NCBI RefSeq assembly: GCF_015595035.1
Contig: NZ_JADNRN010000002.1
Span: 1-64,000, forward strand
Direction of reading: 5' to 3'
Length of the DNA: 64,000 nt
Source of the DNA: Marinibium conchae
Lineage (GTDB): Bacteria > Pseudomonadota > Gammaproteobacteria > Enterobacterales > Alteromonadaceae
Each line of letters starts with the position of its first letter. The stretch's first letter is position 1. This document shows positions 54,241 to 61,581 of this stretch, in pieces. The position numbers and the translations under genes were made by a program. A model generated the notes under the pieces. It was not told the origin of the DNA. It did not search any database and worked only from the letters and a program-made list of their open reading frames with translations.

Positions 54241-55077
54241 AAGAGTGTAACCCTGTTCTAACCAGCGCCAGTTTTTTTCTTCGAAGTGATATTCCGGATG
54301 TTTTTTTGCTTGCTTATCAAGCGACCGTTTAAAGCGAGCGAGGTTTTCTCTCTTCCATGCCTCGCCTTTGCGGATTTTGCAGCTATCAAAATCAAGTAAG
54401 GAAATTTTGCTTTTATGTTGCTTCAGCGAAGCCACATTGCTGCTTACATCTCCATCTTTCGATAGCTCAACAAGTATATTCTTCACGTTTATATCAGGGT
54501 GGAATGCTTGCGCGTTATGCATTTTCCGGATGCTTTCACCGATGGCGCGCCAAATAGGTTCATCAAGCGGTTTCGTCTGAAGGATATCGTGAAGCTCTCG
54601 CGCCTTCTCTATTTCGCCAGTAATGATATCGGCTGTATAGCAGGCCCCTGTTCTGACCACCCTGGCTGCGAGTGGTTTGGGTACGTTGAGGCCAGCCTGA
54701 AATAAAAGCGATAATATGCTCATTTCTCGAAACGCTCGGGTTTTTTGCATACTGCTGTATACGAAACGGTCCTTCGATACTTTTGCTGCCAAGCCACCAC
54801 GGTAATAATGACGAAGCACGCACTTTTCCTCCATCGCCTCAAAGAAGTATACTTTCCCCCTACCATTAGCTGTGTTTGTGATCAGCTGTTCAGCGGCTAA
54901 CCAACTGTTGTCGAATAAGCGTGCAATGTTAGCAAGTGCATTGTCCGGCTTTTCGTCCTCATGGTTTGTTTGTACTGTTTCATTCCACTGGCTATGACTT
55001 GGTAACAGTATGTATTCATTGCTGTTATGGCGATAGGTTTCAATCATAATGAATAACGACGGGCTCTGTAAAAGCAT
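54211..55077 (-). CDS. kdkA: 3-deoxy-D-manno-octulosonic acid (Kdo) kinase
   Basis: KdkA phosphorylates Kdo in the inner core of lipopolysaccharide. The signature CVLRHYYRGGLAAKVSKDRF near 90-110, RAFREMSILSLLFQAGLNVPKP and the kinase catalytic region FHPDINVKNILVEL with DFDSCKI are all present. The start is uncertain: Met1 at 55077 and Met11 at 55047 (MIETYRHNS) both lack strong ribosome binding sites. The last nine residues SVIPAKAGI and the TAG stop come from a copy of the hairpin repeat, so the gene's original end was replaced. It is divergent from the GT9 gene. Confidence 0.9.
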   Translation of the reverse strand: MLLQSPSLFIMIETYRHNSNEYILLPSHSQWNETVQTNHEDEKPDNALANIARLFDNSWLAAEQLITNTANGRGKVYFFEAMEEKCVLRHYYRGGLAAKVSKDRFVYSSMQKTRAFREMSILSLLFQAGLNVPKPLAARVVRTGACYTADIITGEIEKARELHDILQTKPLDEPIWRAIGESIRKMHNAQAFHPDINVKNILVELSKDGDVSSNVASLKQHKSKISLLDFDSCKIRKGEAWKRENLARFKRSLDKQAKKHPEYHFEEKNWRWLEQGYTLSVIPAKAGI

Positions 55078-55130
55078 TGTGTTTGGTGTAAGATAACAAA
55101 AAAACTTTACTTTAGCCTAACGGAATTCTT

Positions 55131-56177
55131 TTGAGTACACCCTTTCAGCTTTGTATTTTGCGTTTGTCCGCTATTGGTGATGTTTGCCATGCCGTTGCTA
55201 TGGTTACGCGTATCCAGCAATATCGCCCCGATATCAAAATAACTTGGATAATTGGTAAGATTGAACACCAATTAATCGAAGGCATGCCCGGCGTGGAGTT
55301 TATTATTTATGATAAGAAAGCGGGGAAGGCTGCAAAGGAGCAGGTGAAAAATGCCTTAAACGGGCGAGTATTTGATGCGTTGTTTGTAATGCAGGTGGCG
55401 CTTCGCGCAAATTTATTATCACGAGTGGTTAAAGCTAAGCGCAGGATTGGCTTCGATTGGAAGCGAAGTAAAGAGGGGCATCGTCTTTTTGCCAACGAAT
55501 ATATTGAAGCCAAACAATATGCTCATGTGCTTGATGGCTTTATGGGTTTTGCAGACAAGCTCGATATTCCTAAGGTGCAGACTCCTAGCTGGAAAATGCC
55601 AGTGTCGGAAGACGACTGGGAATGGGCAGCGCGACAAACGCAGTCTTTAGGAAAATATGTTGTGATCAGCCCCGCTGCTTCAAAGGCTGAACGAAATTGG
55701 ACTGTACATGGTTACGTGGCCGTTGCTAAGCATCTTTCCGACAAGGGATATAAGGTAGTATTGTGTGGCGGTCCGGGCCCATTAGATGCCGATATATCGG
55801 AGCGTATTTTAGCGCAAAGTGATTGTATCGCTTTGAATTTGGTAGCTAAAACATCGTTAAAGCAGATGCTTGCTGTGTTAGCAAAGGCCGACCTAGTGCT
55901 TGCTCCAGACACTGGCCCAGCGCATATGGCTACGGCTATGGGCACTAAGGTTGTGGGCTTGTATGCGCACAGCAACTACAGAAGAACTGGGCCATACCTA
56001 TCACAAGAGTGCACCGCTTCGGTTTATGAAATACACATAAAAGAGCAAAAAGGTAAAAAGTGGGTGTACTTACCTTGGGGGATTCGCGCCAAAGGTAAAG
56101 ATTTAATGACGCACTTACTGGTACAAAGTGTTCTTAAAAAGGTCGACTTAGCCCTTAGTCAACTAGACAGTGAGTAA
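55131..56177 (+). CDS. GT9 family glycosyltransferase (heptosyltransferase-like)
   Basis: A GT-B transferase of family 9 (WaaC/WaaF/WaaQ type), which adds heptose to the LPS inner core. Motifs: RLSAIGDVCHAVAMVTRIQ near the N-terminus, VVISPAASKAERNWTVHGY, and the donor-binding LAPDTGPAHMATAMG followed by GLYAHSNYRRTGPY. It starts with TTG. The 348-residue length fits WaaC-like enzymes. It shares a divergent promoter region with kdkA, consistent with a shared LPS core role. Confidence 0.9.
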   Translation: MSTPFQLCILRLSAIGDVCHAVAMVTRIQQYRPDIKITWIIGKIEHQLIEGMPGVEFIIYDKKAGKAAKEQVKNALNGRVFDALFVMQVALRANLLSRVVKAKRRIGFDWKRSKEGHRLFANEYIEAKQYAHVLDGFMGFADKLDIPKVQTPSWKMPVSEDDWEWAARQTQSLGKYVVISPAASKAERNWTVHGYVAVAKHLSDKGYKVVLCGGPGPLDADISERILAQSDCIALNLVAKTSLKQMLAVLAKADLVLAPDTGPAHMATAMGTKVVGLYAHSNYRRTGPYLSQECTASVYEIHIKEQKGKKWVYLPWGIRAKGKDLMTHLLVQSVLKKVDLALSQLDSE

Positions 56178-56236
56178 ACAATACTGGACAATGCGCCAGT
56201 CTGAAATCATTAGCTTTACTTATTTGAGGGTAATCT

Positions 56237-57442
56237 ATGTCACAGGGTTTTATCTCGCACATCCAAGCGCAGCTCGATACTACAAAAGCAGAAGGCTTAT
56301 ATAAACACGAGCGCGTGATCACCTCGCAGCAACATGCCGATATCGAAGTTGGCGGAAACGGGGCCGAAAAAGAACAAGTTGTTAACTTTTGCGCCAATAA
56401 CTATTTGGGTTTGGCGAATCATCCCGACTTAATTGCAGCAGCCAAAGCAGGCCTTGACTCTCATGGTTTCGGCGTTGCTTCGGTTCGCTTTATTTGCGGT
56501 ACACAAGATATACATAAACAGCTTGAGCAAAAAATCTCTGACTTTTTAGGTACCGAAGATACTATCCTTTACCCATCTTGCTTCGATGCAAATGGCGGTT
56601 TATTTGAAACCGTTTTGTCAGCTGAAGATGCGGTTATATCCGATGCTCTCAATCATGCCAGCATTATCGATGGTGTGCGTTTGAGTAAAGCCATGCGCTA
56701 CCGTTATGCAAGCAATGATATGGCTGCACTTGAGGAGCAATTAAAAAAGGCAACTGACGATGGTGCGCGTTTTAAGTTAATCGCTACCGACGGTGTTTTC
56801 TCGATGGATGGTGTGATTGCTGATTTAAAAGGTATTTGTGACCTAGCCGACAAATACGATGCTATGGTAATGGTCGATGATTGTCATGCTACGGGCTTCG
56901 TGGGTGAGAATGGTAAAGGCAGTCACGAATACTGCGACGTGATGGGAAGGGTGGACATTCTTACCGGCACGCTCGGAAAAGCACTAGGTGGCGCTTCAGG
57001 TGGCTATACCTCAGGCAAAAAAGAAGTGATCGAATGGTTACGCCAACGCTCTCGTCCATATTTGTTTTCAAATTCGGTTGCACCGCCTATCGTATCAGCA
57101 TCATTAAAAGTGTTCGAAATGATGGAAAATGGCAAAGATTTACGTGATGCCTTGATACGCAACAGCGTTCATTTCAGAAGCAGAATGGAAGCTGCAGGCT
57201 TTACTCTGTCGGGAAAAGATCACGCGATCATCCCTGTTATGTTAGGTGATGCGAAGCTTGCTAGTGTTATGGCCGATAAAATGCTCGAACGTGGCATTTA
57301 CGTCGTCGGTTTTTCTTTTCCAGTCGTACCGAAAGGAAAAGCTCGTATTCGTACGCAAATGTCGGCAGCTCATAGCATTGCTCATGTCGATAGAGCAGTC
57401 GATGCCTTTATTGAGGTAGGTAAAGAACTAGGGGTCATCTAA
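56237..57442 (+). CDS. kbl: Glycine C-acetyltransferase (2-amino-3-ketobutyrate CoA ligase)
   Basis: Second step of threonine breakdown: 2-amino-3-ketobutyrate plus CoA gives glycine and acetyl-CoA. A PLP-dependent alpha-oxoamine synthase fold with the Schiff-base lysine Lys248 ([14 protein letters not shown]), Asp214 and His217 (VDDCHATG), and SVRFICGTQ. 401 aa, normal length. The stop overlaps the tdh start (TAATG), as in the E. coli kbl-tdh operon. Ribosome binding site gaggg. Confidence 0.97.
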   Translation: MSQGFISHIQAQLDTTKAEGLYKHERVITSQQHADIEVGGNGAEKEQVVNFCANNYLGLANHPDLIAAAKAGLDSHGFGVASVRFICGTQDIHKQLEQKISDFLGTEDTILYPSCFDANGGLFETVLSAEDAVISDALNHASIIDGVRLSKAMRYRYASNDMAALEEQLKKATDDGARFKLIATDGVFSMDGVIADLKGICDLADKYDAMVMVDDCHATGFVGENGKGSHEYCDVMGRVDILTGTLGKALGGASGGYTSGKKEVIEWLRQRSRPYLFSNSVAPPIVSASLKVFEMMENGKDLRDALIRNSVHFRSRMEAAGFTLSGKDHAIIPVMLGDAKLASVMADKMLERGIYVVGFSFPVVPKGKARIRTQMSAAHSIAHVDRAVDAFIEVGKELGVI

Positions 57443-58512
57443 TGAACTCAGCACTTAAGTCCCAAGCTCAAACCCAAACTCAGATGAAATCACTGGCGAA
57501 GTTGCATCGCAAGCCGGGGATCTGGATGACCGATAATCCGTTACCTGAAATGGGCCCAAACGATTTACTGATCAAGATACGCAAAACCGCGATTTGCGGT
57601 ACCGATATGCATATTTTCAATTGGGACGAATGGTCACAGCAAACGATACCTGTGCCTATGGTTGTTGGTCATGAATATGTGGGAGAGGTGGTTGATATCG
57701 GCCAAGAGGTTGCTGGCTTTGCGCTTGGTGACAGAGTGTCAGGTGAGGGGCATATTACTTGTGGTCATTGCCGAAACTGCAGAGCAGGGCGCAGGCACCT
57801 ATGTCGCAATACAACCGGGGTTGGTGTGAATCGTCAAGGAGCATTTGCTGAATACCTTGTAATACCAGCCTTTAATGCATTTAAAATACCGAGCAATATT
57901 TCTGATGATATGGCTGCTATTTTTGACCCCTTTGGCAATGCCGTTCATACAGCTTTGTCTTTCGATTTAGTCGGTGAAGATGTACTGATTACTGGCGCAG
58001 GACCGATTGGAATAATGGCTGCTGCGGTTGCAAAGCACGTAGGTGCAAGGCATGTTGTGATTACTGATATCAACGATTATCGCCTTAATCTAGCAGAGAA
58101 AATGGGGGCCACTAGAGTAGTCAATGTGGCTTCTGAGAGCTTGCAGGATGTGATGCACGAGCTAGGTATGACTGAAGGCTTCGATATCGGGCTTGAGATG
58201 TCGGGTGTTCCAGCAGCATTTAGAGACATGCTCGATAAAATGAATCACGGCGGTAAGATTGCCATGCTCGGTATTCCGCCACAAGATGTTGCGATTGATT
58301 GGAACAAAGTGATATTTAAAGGTCTAACAATGAAAGGCATTTATGGCCGCGAGATGTTCGAAACTTGGTATAAAATGGTGAGTTTGCTGCAAAGTGGTCT
58401 AGACTTAAGTCCTATTATCACTCACCAGTTTGCGGTTGATGAATTCGCCGAAGGCTTTGACATAATGGGCTCGGGCCAATCTGGCAAAGTGCTGCTTGAT
58501 TGGCAACGTTAA
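57442..58512 (+). CDS. tdh: L-threonine 3-dehydrogenase
   Basis: Oxidises threonine to 2-amino-3-ketobutyrate. The zinc alcohol dehydrogenase fold shows catalytic ligands Cys52 and His77-Glu78 ([17 protein letters not shown]) and structural zinc cysteines 107, 110, 113 and 121. The NAD fold has [13 protein letters not shown]. Compared with E. coli, whose protein aligns from Met15 ([17 protein letters not shown]), it has a 14-residue Q-rich extension; the upstream start overlaps the kbl stop and has agggg before it, so I keep it. Met15 is the alternative. Confidence 0.96.
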   Translation: MNSALKSQAQTQTQMKSLAKLHRKPGIWMTDNPLPEMGPNDLLIKIRKTAICGTDMHIFNWDEWSQQTIPVPMVVGHEYVGEVVDIGQEVAGFALGDRVSGEGHITCGHCRNCRAGRRHLCRNTTGVGVNRQGAFAEYLVIPAFNAFKIPSNISDDMAAIFDPFGNAVHTALSFDLVGEDVLITGAGPIGIMAAAVAKHVGARHVVITDINDYRLNLAEKMGATRVVNVASESLQDVMHELGMTEGFDIGLEMSGVPAAFRDMLDKMNHGGKIAMLGIPPQDVAIDWNKVIFKGLTMKGIYGREMFETWYKMVSLLQSGLDLSPIITHQFAVDEFAEGFDIMGSGQSGKVLLDWQR

Positions 58513-58554
58513 TAATAAAGAGTTAATCAGAAACAAATAAAAATAGGGCAAGCC

Positions 58555-58881
58555 ATGGAACAGTTTGAACATATAACGCCGCAGCGTACCAAAGAGATGC
58601 TCGACAATGGCGAAGCTCGTATCGTGGATATTCGCGACGACCAATCATTCGAACAGGCACATATTGAAGGATCTTTTCAACTTAATAATGGCAGTATTCA
58701 GCGCTTCATGGATGAAACCGACTTCGACACCCCCGTGATAGTCGTTTGTTATCATGGTCATAGCAGCCAACAGGCCGCCCAGTATATGCTTCACCAAGGT
58801 TTTGAAGAGGTATACAGCATGGATGGCGGTTTTGAAGTGTGGCGTACTCAATTTCCCTATACAACAAGCAAGAGCGAATAA
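58555..58881 (+). CDS. glpE: Thiosulfate sulfurtransferase GlpE
   Basis: A single-domain rhodanese of 108 aa with the active-site loop VCYHGHSSQ around Cys65, the same position as in E. coli GlpE. It transfers sulfur from thiosulfate to thiol or cyanide acceptors. N-terminal [24 protein letters not shown] is typical. It is followed 39 bp later by glpG, as in many gammaproteobacteria, here without glpR. Confidence 0.95.
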   Translation: MEQFEHITPQRTKEMLDNGEARIVDIRDDQSFEQAHIEGSFQLNNGSIQRFMDETDFDTPVIVVCYHGHSSQQAAQYMLHQGFEEVYSMDGGFEVWRTQFPYTTSKSE

Positions 58882-58920
58882 TACTCAGGCTTATTTATAC
58901 TACCCATAAGGCAAGCACCT

Positions 58921-59514
58921 ATGCGCGGTAACACCAATAATTGGATAAATACAGCTAAAAAAACACCGCTTACATCTTTGGTGCTTGTCGCATGTGTACT
59001 TGTTTATTGCTTGAGTTACTTGGGCGCTTTCGATGCTATTCGAAGTGCTATCGGTATTCGTAGCTTAGGTGAGCTTAGCCAGACTCATCAGTGGTGGAGA
59101 TTATTAGGGCCAGTACTCATTCACTTCAGCGTTATGCATATCGTATTTAATCTCATTTGGTGGTGGATACTCGGCAGTCAGCTGGAGCGTATATTTGGTA
59201 CAGTTACCTTAAGCATCATCTTCGTAGTGTCGGCGCTAGCATCAAATATTGCGCAGCTCGTTGTCCACGGGCCTAATTTCGGTGGTTTAAACGGCGTGGT
59301 GTATGCGCTATTTGGTTTTGTTTGGTGGATAGGCTTTTTGCGGCCACAGTGGGGCATTGGCCTACCAAACAATCTGATCATATTTATGCTTGCTTGGTTG
59401 GCGCTTGGCTATCTTGACATCTTATGGGTTAACATGGCGAATGAAGCTCATCTTTTTGGGCTTATCTCAGGTTGCGTGATGGCACTGATAAGTCATCAGA
59501 TTGCGAGCCTCTAA
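58921..59514 (+). CDS. glpG: Rhomboid protein GlpG, predicted catalytically inactive
   Basis: A short six-helix rhomboid of 197 aa that lacks the soluble N-terminal domain of E. coli GlpG. The conserved residues align without gaps: His68, His73, Asn77 (E. coli His145, His150, Asn154) and His177 (His254). The catalytic serine, E. coli Ser201 in GLSGV, is Asn124 here (GGLNGVVYALFGF, codon AAC), so the Ser-His dyad is broken. It is the partner of glpE. This may be an inactive rhomboid with a chaperone or membrane-quality role, or use another nucleophile, which would be new. Confidence 0.88.
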   Translation: MRGNTNNWINTAKKTPLTSLVLVACVLVYCLSYLGAFDAIRSAIGIRSLGELSQTHQWWRLLGPVLIHFSVMHIVFNLIWWWILGSQLERIFGTVTLSIIFVVSALASNIAQLVVHGPNFGGLNGVVYALFGFVWWIGFLRPQWGIGLPNNLIIFMLAWLALGYLDILWVNMANEAHLFGLISGCVMALISHQIASL

Positions 59515-59546
59515 CGCTGAGTTGATAACTCCGTATTCTGCGCCAA

Positions 59547-60011
59547 TCAGCCGCCTTGGCGAAGGTATTTGGTGAAGATAATATCCTCGATAACATCGTC
59601 ACCTGTTTCGCGTTTCATGATGTCTCTAAATTTTTGAAGTACTTCCCGACGTATGTCCTCTCGGCCTGTCAACGAGCGGATGCGATCTTCATTTTGCGCA
59701 CCAAAAACCTCTATAGCTGTGGCCCTGAGCAAGGGCATGTGGTGCTCTACATTGGGGATAGCGTTTGGCTCACTTACCATCATTTCTATGGTAACGCGCA
59801 CATAGCCAAGCTTTTTAGAATTATCGCCTGCGTAGTTGGTAACAATATCGGGTTCAAGGCCAATATAGGCATAGGTAGGGCCTGCATTATCATCCTGTGC
59901 GATGGCAAACTGTTTTATAAACATCATGGCTAGCAATAATAAAGTAAGCGTTAGGTACTTCATACCTCCTTTGCTGCGGATTATGTTCGTGATATTGAGA
60001 GTGCTTGTCAT
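59547..60011 (-). CDS. FliL-like exported protein
   Basis: The C-terminal 110 residues match the FliL periplasmic domain (GYVRVTIEMMVSE, PLLRATAIEVFG, RREVLQKFRDIMKRE, DIIFTKYLRQ). Before it is a signal-like hydrophobic segment (residues 18-36) ending in AIA-QDD, so the protein may be exported rather than anchored. FliL supports the flagellar stator in other bacteria, but no flagellar genes are in the window. Start is uncertain: Met17 at 59963 has aggagg but only one base away; Met1 at 60011 has aagg at normal spacing. Confidence 0.82.
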   Translation of the reverse strand: MTSTLNITNIIRSKGGMKYLTLTLLLLAMMFIKQFAIAQDDNAGPTYAYIGLEPDIVTNYAGDNSKKLGYVRVTIEMMVSEPNAIPNVEHHMPLLRATAIEVFGAQNEDRIRSLTGREDIRREVLQKFRDIMKRETGDDVIEDIIFTKYLRQGG

Positions 60012-60067
60012 GCTAAGGCCTTTTTCGGAAACAATACGGATGAACTTACATTCGTTGCTGTGTATAC

Positions 60068-60715
60068 TTGTTATATCGGAATAAACTCAATTTTCTAAAT
60101 CACTTGTCTGAATTTAATCGCTTTCCTATCGGCATAAACACTACTTGGTTTGAGAGCCAATCCCTGCGTGTGCCAAACGCCAAGGTAGCTAATTGGCTCT
60201 TGCATACAGGTTCTCTTACCGAACGTTTGCAAGCACTCACTTCTAACTTTAGGGTTGAAGTTGTTGGGCAAAAAACCATGCGAGCTGATGAAAGCGAGAT
60301 AAACGCGTTACCAAACTATGAAGCGCAAACTTGGCAAATTCGAGAGGTTATTCTGTATGGTGACAACAAACCTTGGGTGTTCGCGAGGAGCGTTTTGCCT
60401 GAGCACCTTTGCAACACAACCTGGTCAAGTTTAGGTAATCAACCCCTGGGCCAGCGCATTTTTAATGATGATCAATTTGTGCGAAGCGATTTTGTTATTG
60501 CCGAATTGTCTTATAACCCAGTCGCCGCTCTATTGGGCGAGTCGAGCGAAGCGTCATTATGGGCGAGGCGCTCGCAGTTCAAAGTACATCAATGGGATTT
60601 ATTAGTGGCCGAGGTTTTCTTGCCTGACTGCCCGTGCTACCAAAGTGAGGCGCAAAGCGCCGATGAGCCAGAGGAAATCGCTAGCAGCAATTTAAGGCAA
60701 AAGGTAAAGCAATGA
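60068..60715 (+). CDS. ubiC: Chorismate lyase
   Basis: UbiC converts chorismate to 4-hydroxybenzoate and pyruvate, the first committed step of ubiquinone synthesis. Recognisable regions: WLLHTGSLTERLQAL, the REVILYGDNKPWVFARSVLP core, PLGQRIF, and LWARRSQFKV with a C-terminal EVFLPDCPCY. TTG start at 60068 is tentative; TTG at 60104 is another option. The stop overlaps the ubiA start by 4 bp (ATGA), so they are coupled. Confidence 0.9.
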   Translation: MLYRNKLNFLNHLSEFNRFPIGINTTWFESQSLRVPNAKVANWLLHTGSLTERLQALTSNFRVEVVGQKTMRADESEINALPNYEAQTWQIREVILYGDNKPWVFARSVLPEHLCNTTWSSLGNQPLGQRIFNDDQFVRSDFVIAELSYNPVAALLGESSEASLWARRSQFKVHQWDLLVAEVFLPDCPCYQSEAQSADEPEEIASSNLRQKVKQ

Positions 60716-61581
60716 GCTGGCTTTTGCGTTGGCAAAATCGCGGTGCCTATTGGCGGTTGATGCGCGCAGATAAACCGATTGGCATTTATCTTCTATTGTG
60801 GCCGACTGTTTGGGCTCTGCTATGGGCGTCGGAAGGGCTTCCGTCACTGTCCATCACGTTAATATTTCTCGGTGGGGTTGTGTTAATGCGCTCCGCAGGC
60901 TGCGTGATCAACGATTATGCAGACAGAAAAGTTGATGGCGCAGTTGCCAGAACTAAGGCGCGCCCTATTGTATCGGGCGAAGTAGGCGAAAATGAAGCCC
61001 TGCAACTTTTTGCCTTATTGATACTGATGTCGTTTGCCTTAGTTTTGATGCTAAATTGGCATACCGTATTGTTGTCGGTAGGTGCGCTGTTTCTAGCAAG
61101 CCTTTATCCTTTCATGAAGCGTTACACGCACTTACCGCAAATAGTATTGGGGGCGGCCTTTAGTTGGGCTATCCCAATGGCATTTATGGCCATCCAAAAT
61201 GATCTACCATCGTGGCTTTGGCTAATATATCTTGCCAATCTCACTTGGACAGTCGCCTATGATACGGCTTACGCTATGGTCGATAGAGATGACGATTTAA
61301 AAATAGGGATAAAATCGACGGCAATTCTATTTGGGCGATTTGACCTGTATGCCATCTTACTGTTGCAACTGACAACACTTGGCTTGCTGGTGTTTGTGGG
61401 TCTTGTTACCGCGCTGCATTTTTCATACTACCTTGGTTTGCTTATCGTAGCAGTGATGTTTGCTTACCAATATACCTTGATAAAGACAAGACAGGGTGAG
61501 GCATGTTTTAAGGCTTTCCTACATAATCATTGGGTAGGTTTAGTCATTGCGCTCAGTGTTGCTAGCGGACTAATCATCTAA
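60712..61581 (+). CDS. ubiA: 4-hydroxybenzoate octaprenyltransferase
   Basis: UbiA attaches the polyprenyl chain to 4-hydroxybenzoate in the inner membrane. The 289-residue protein has about eight membrane helices and both prenyl diphosphate motifs: NDYADRKVD (Asn67, Asp68, Asp71) and YAMVDRDDDLKIGIKSTA. Second gene of ubiC-ubiA. Its last 12 bp overlap the end of the GGDEF-EAL gene on the other strand. Confidence 0.97.
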   Translation: MSWLLRWQNRGAYWRLMRADKPIGIYLLLWPTVWALLWASEGLPSLSITLIFLGGVVLMRSAGCVINDYADRKVDGAVARTKARPIVSGEVGENEALQLFALLILMSFALVLMLNWHTVLLSVGALFLASLYPFMKRYTHLPQIVLGAAFSWAIPMAFMAIQNDLPSWLWLIYLANLTWTVAYDTAYAMVDRDDDLKIGIKSTAILFGRFDLYAILLLQLTTLGLLVFVGLVTALHFSYYLGLLIVAVMFAYQYTLIKTRQGEACFKAFLHNHWVGLVIALSVASGLII

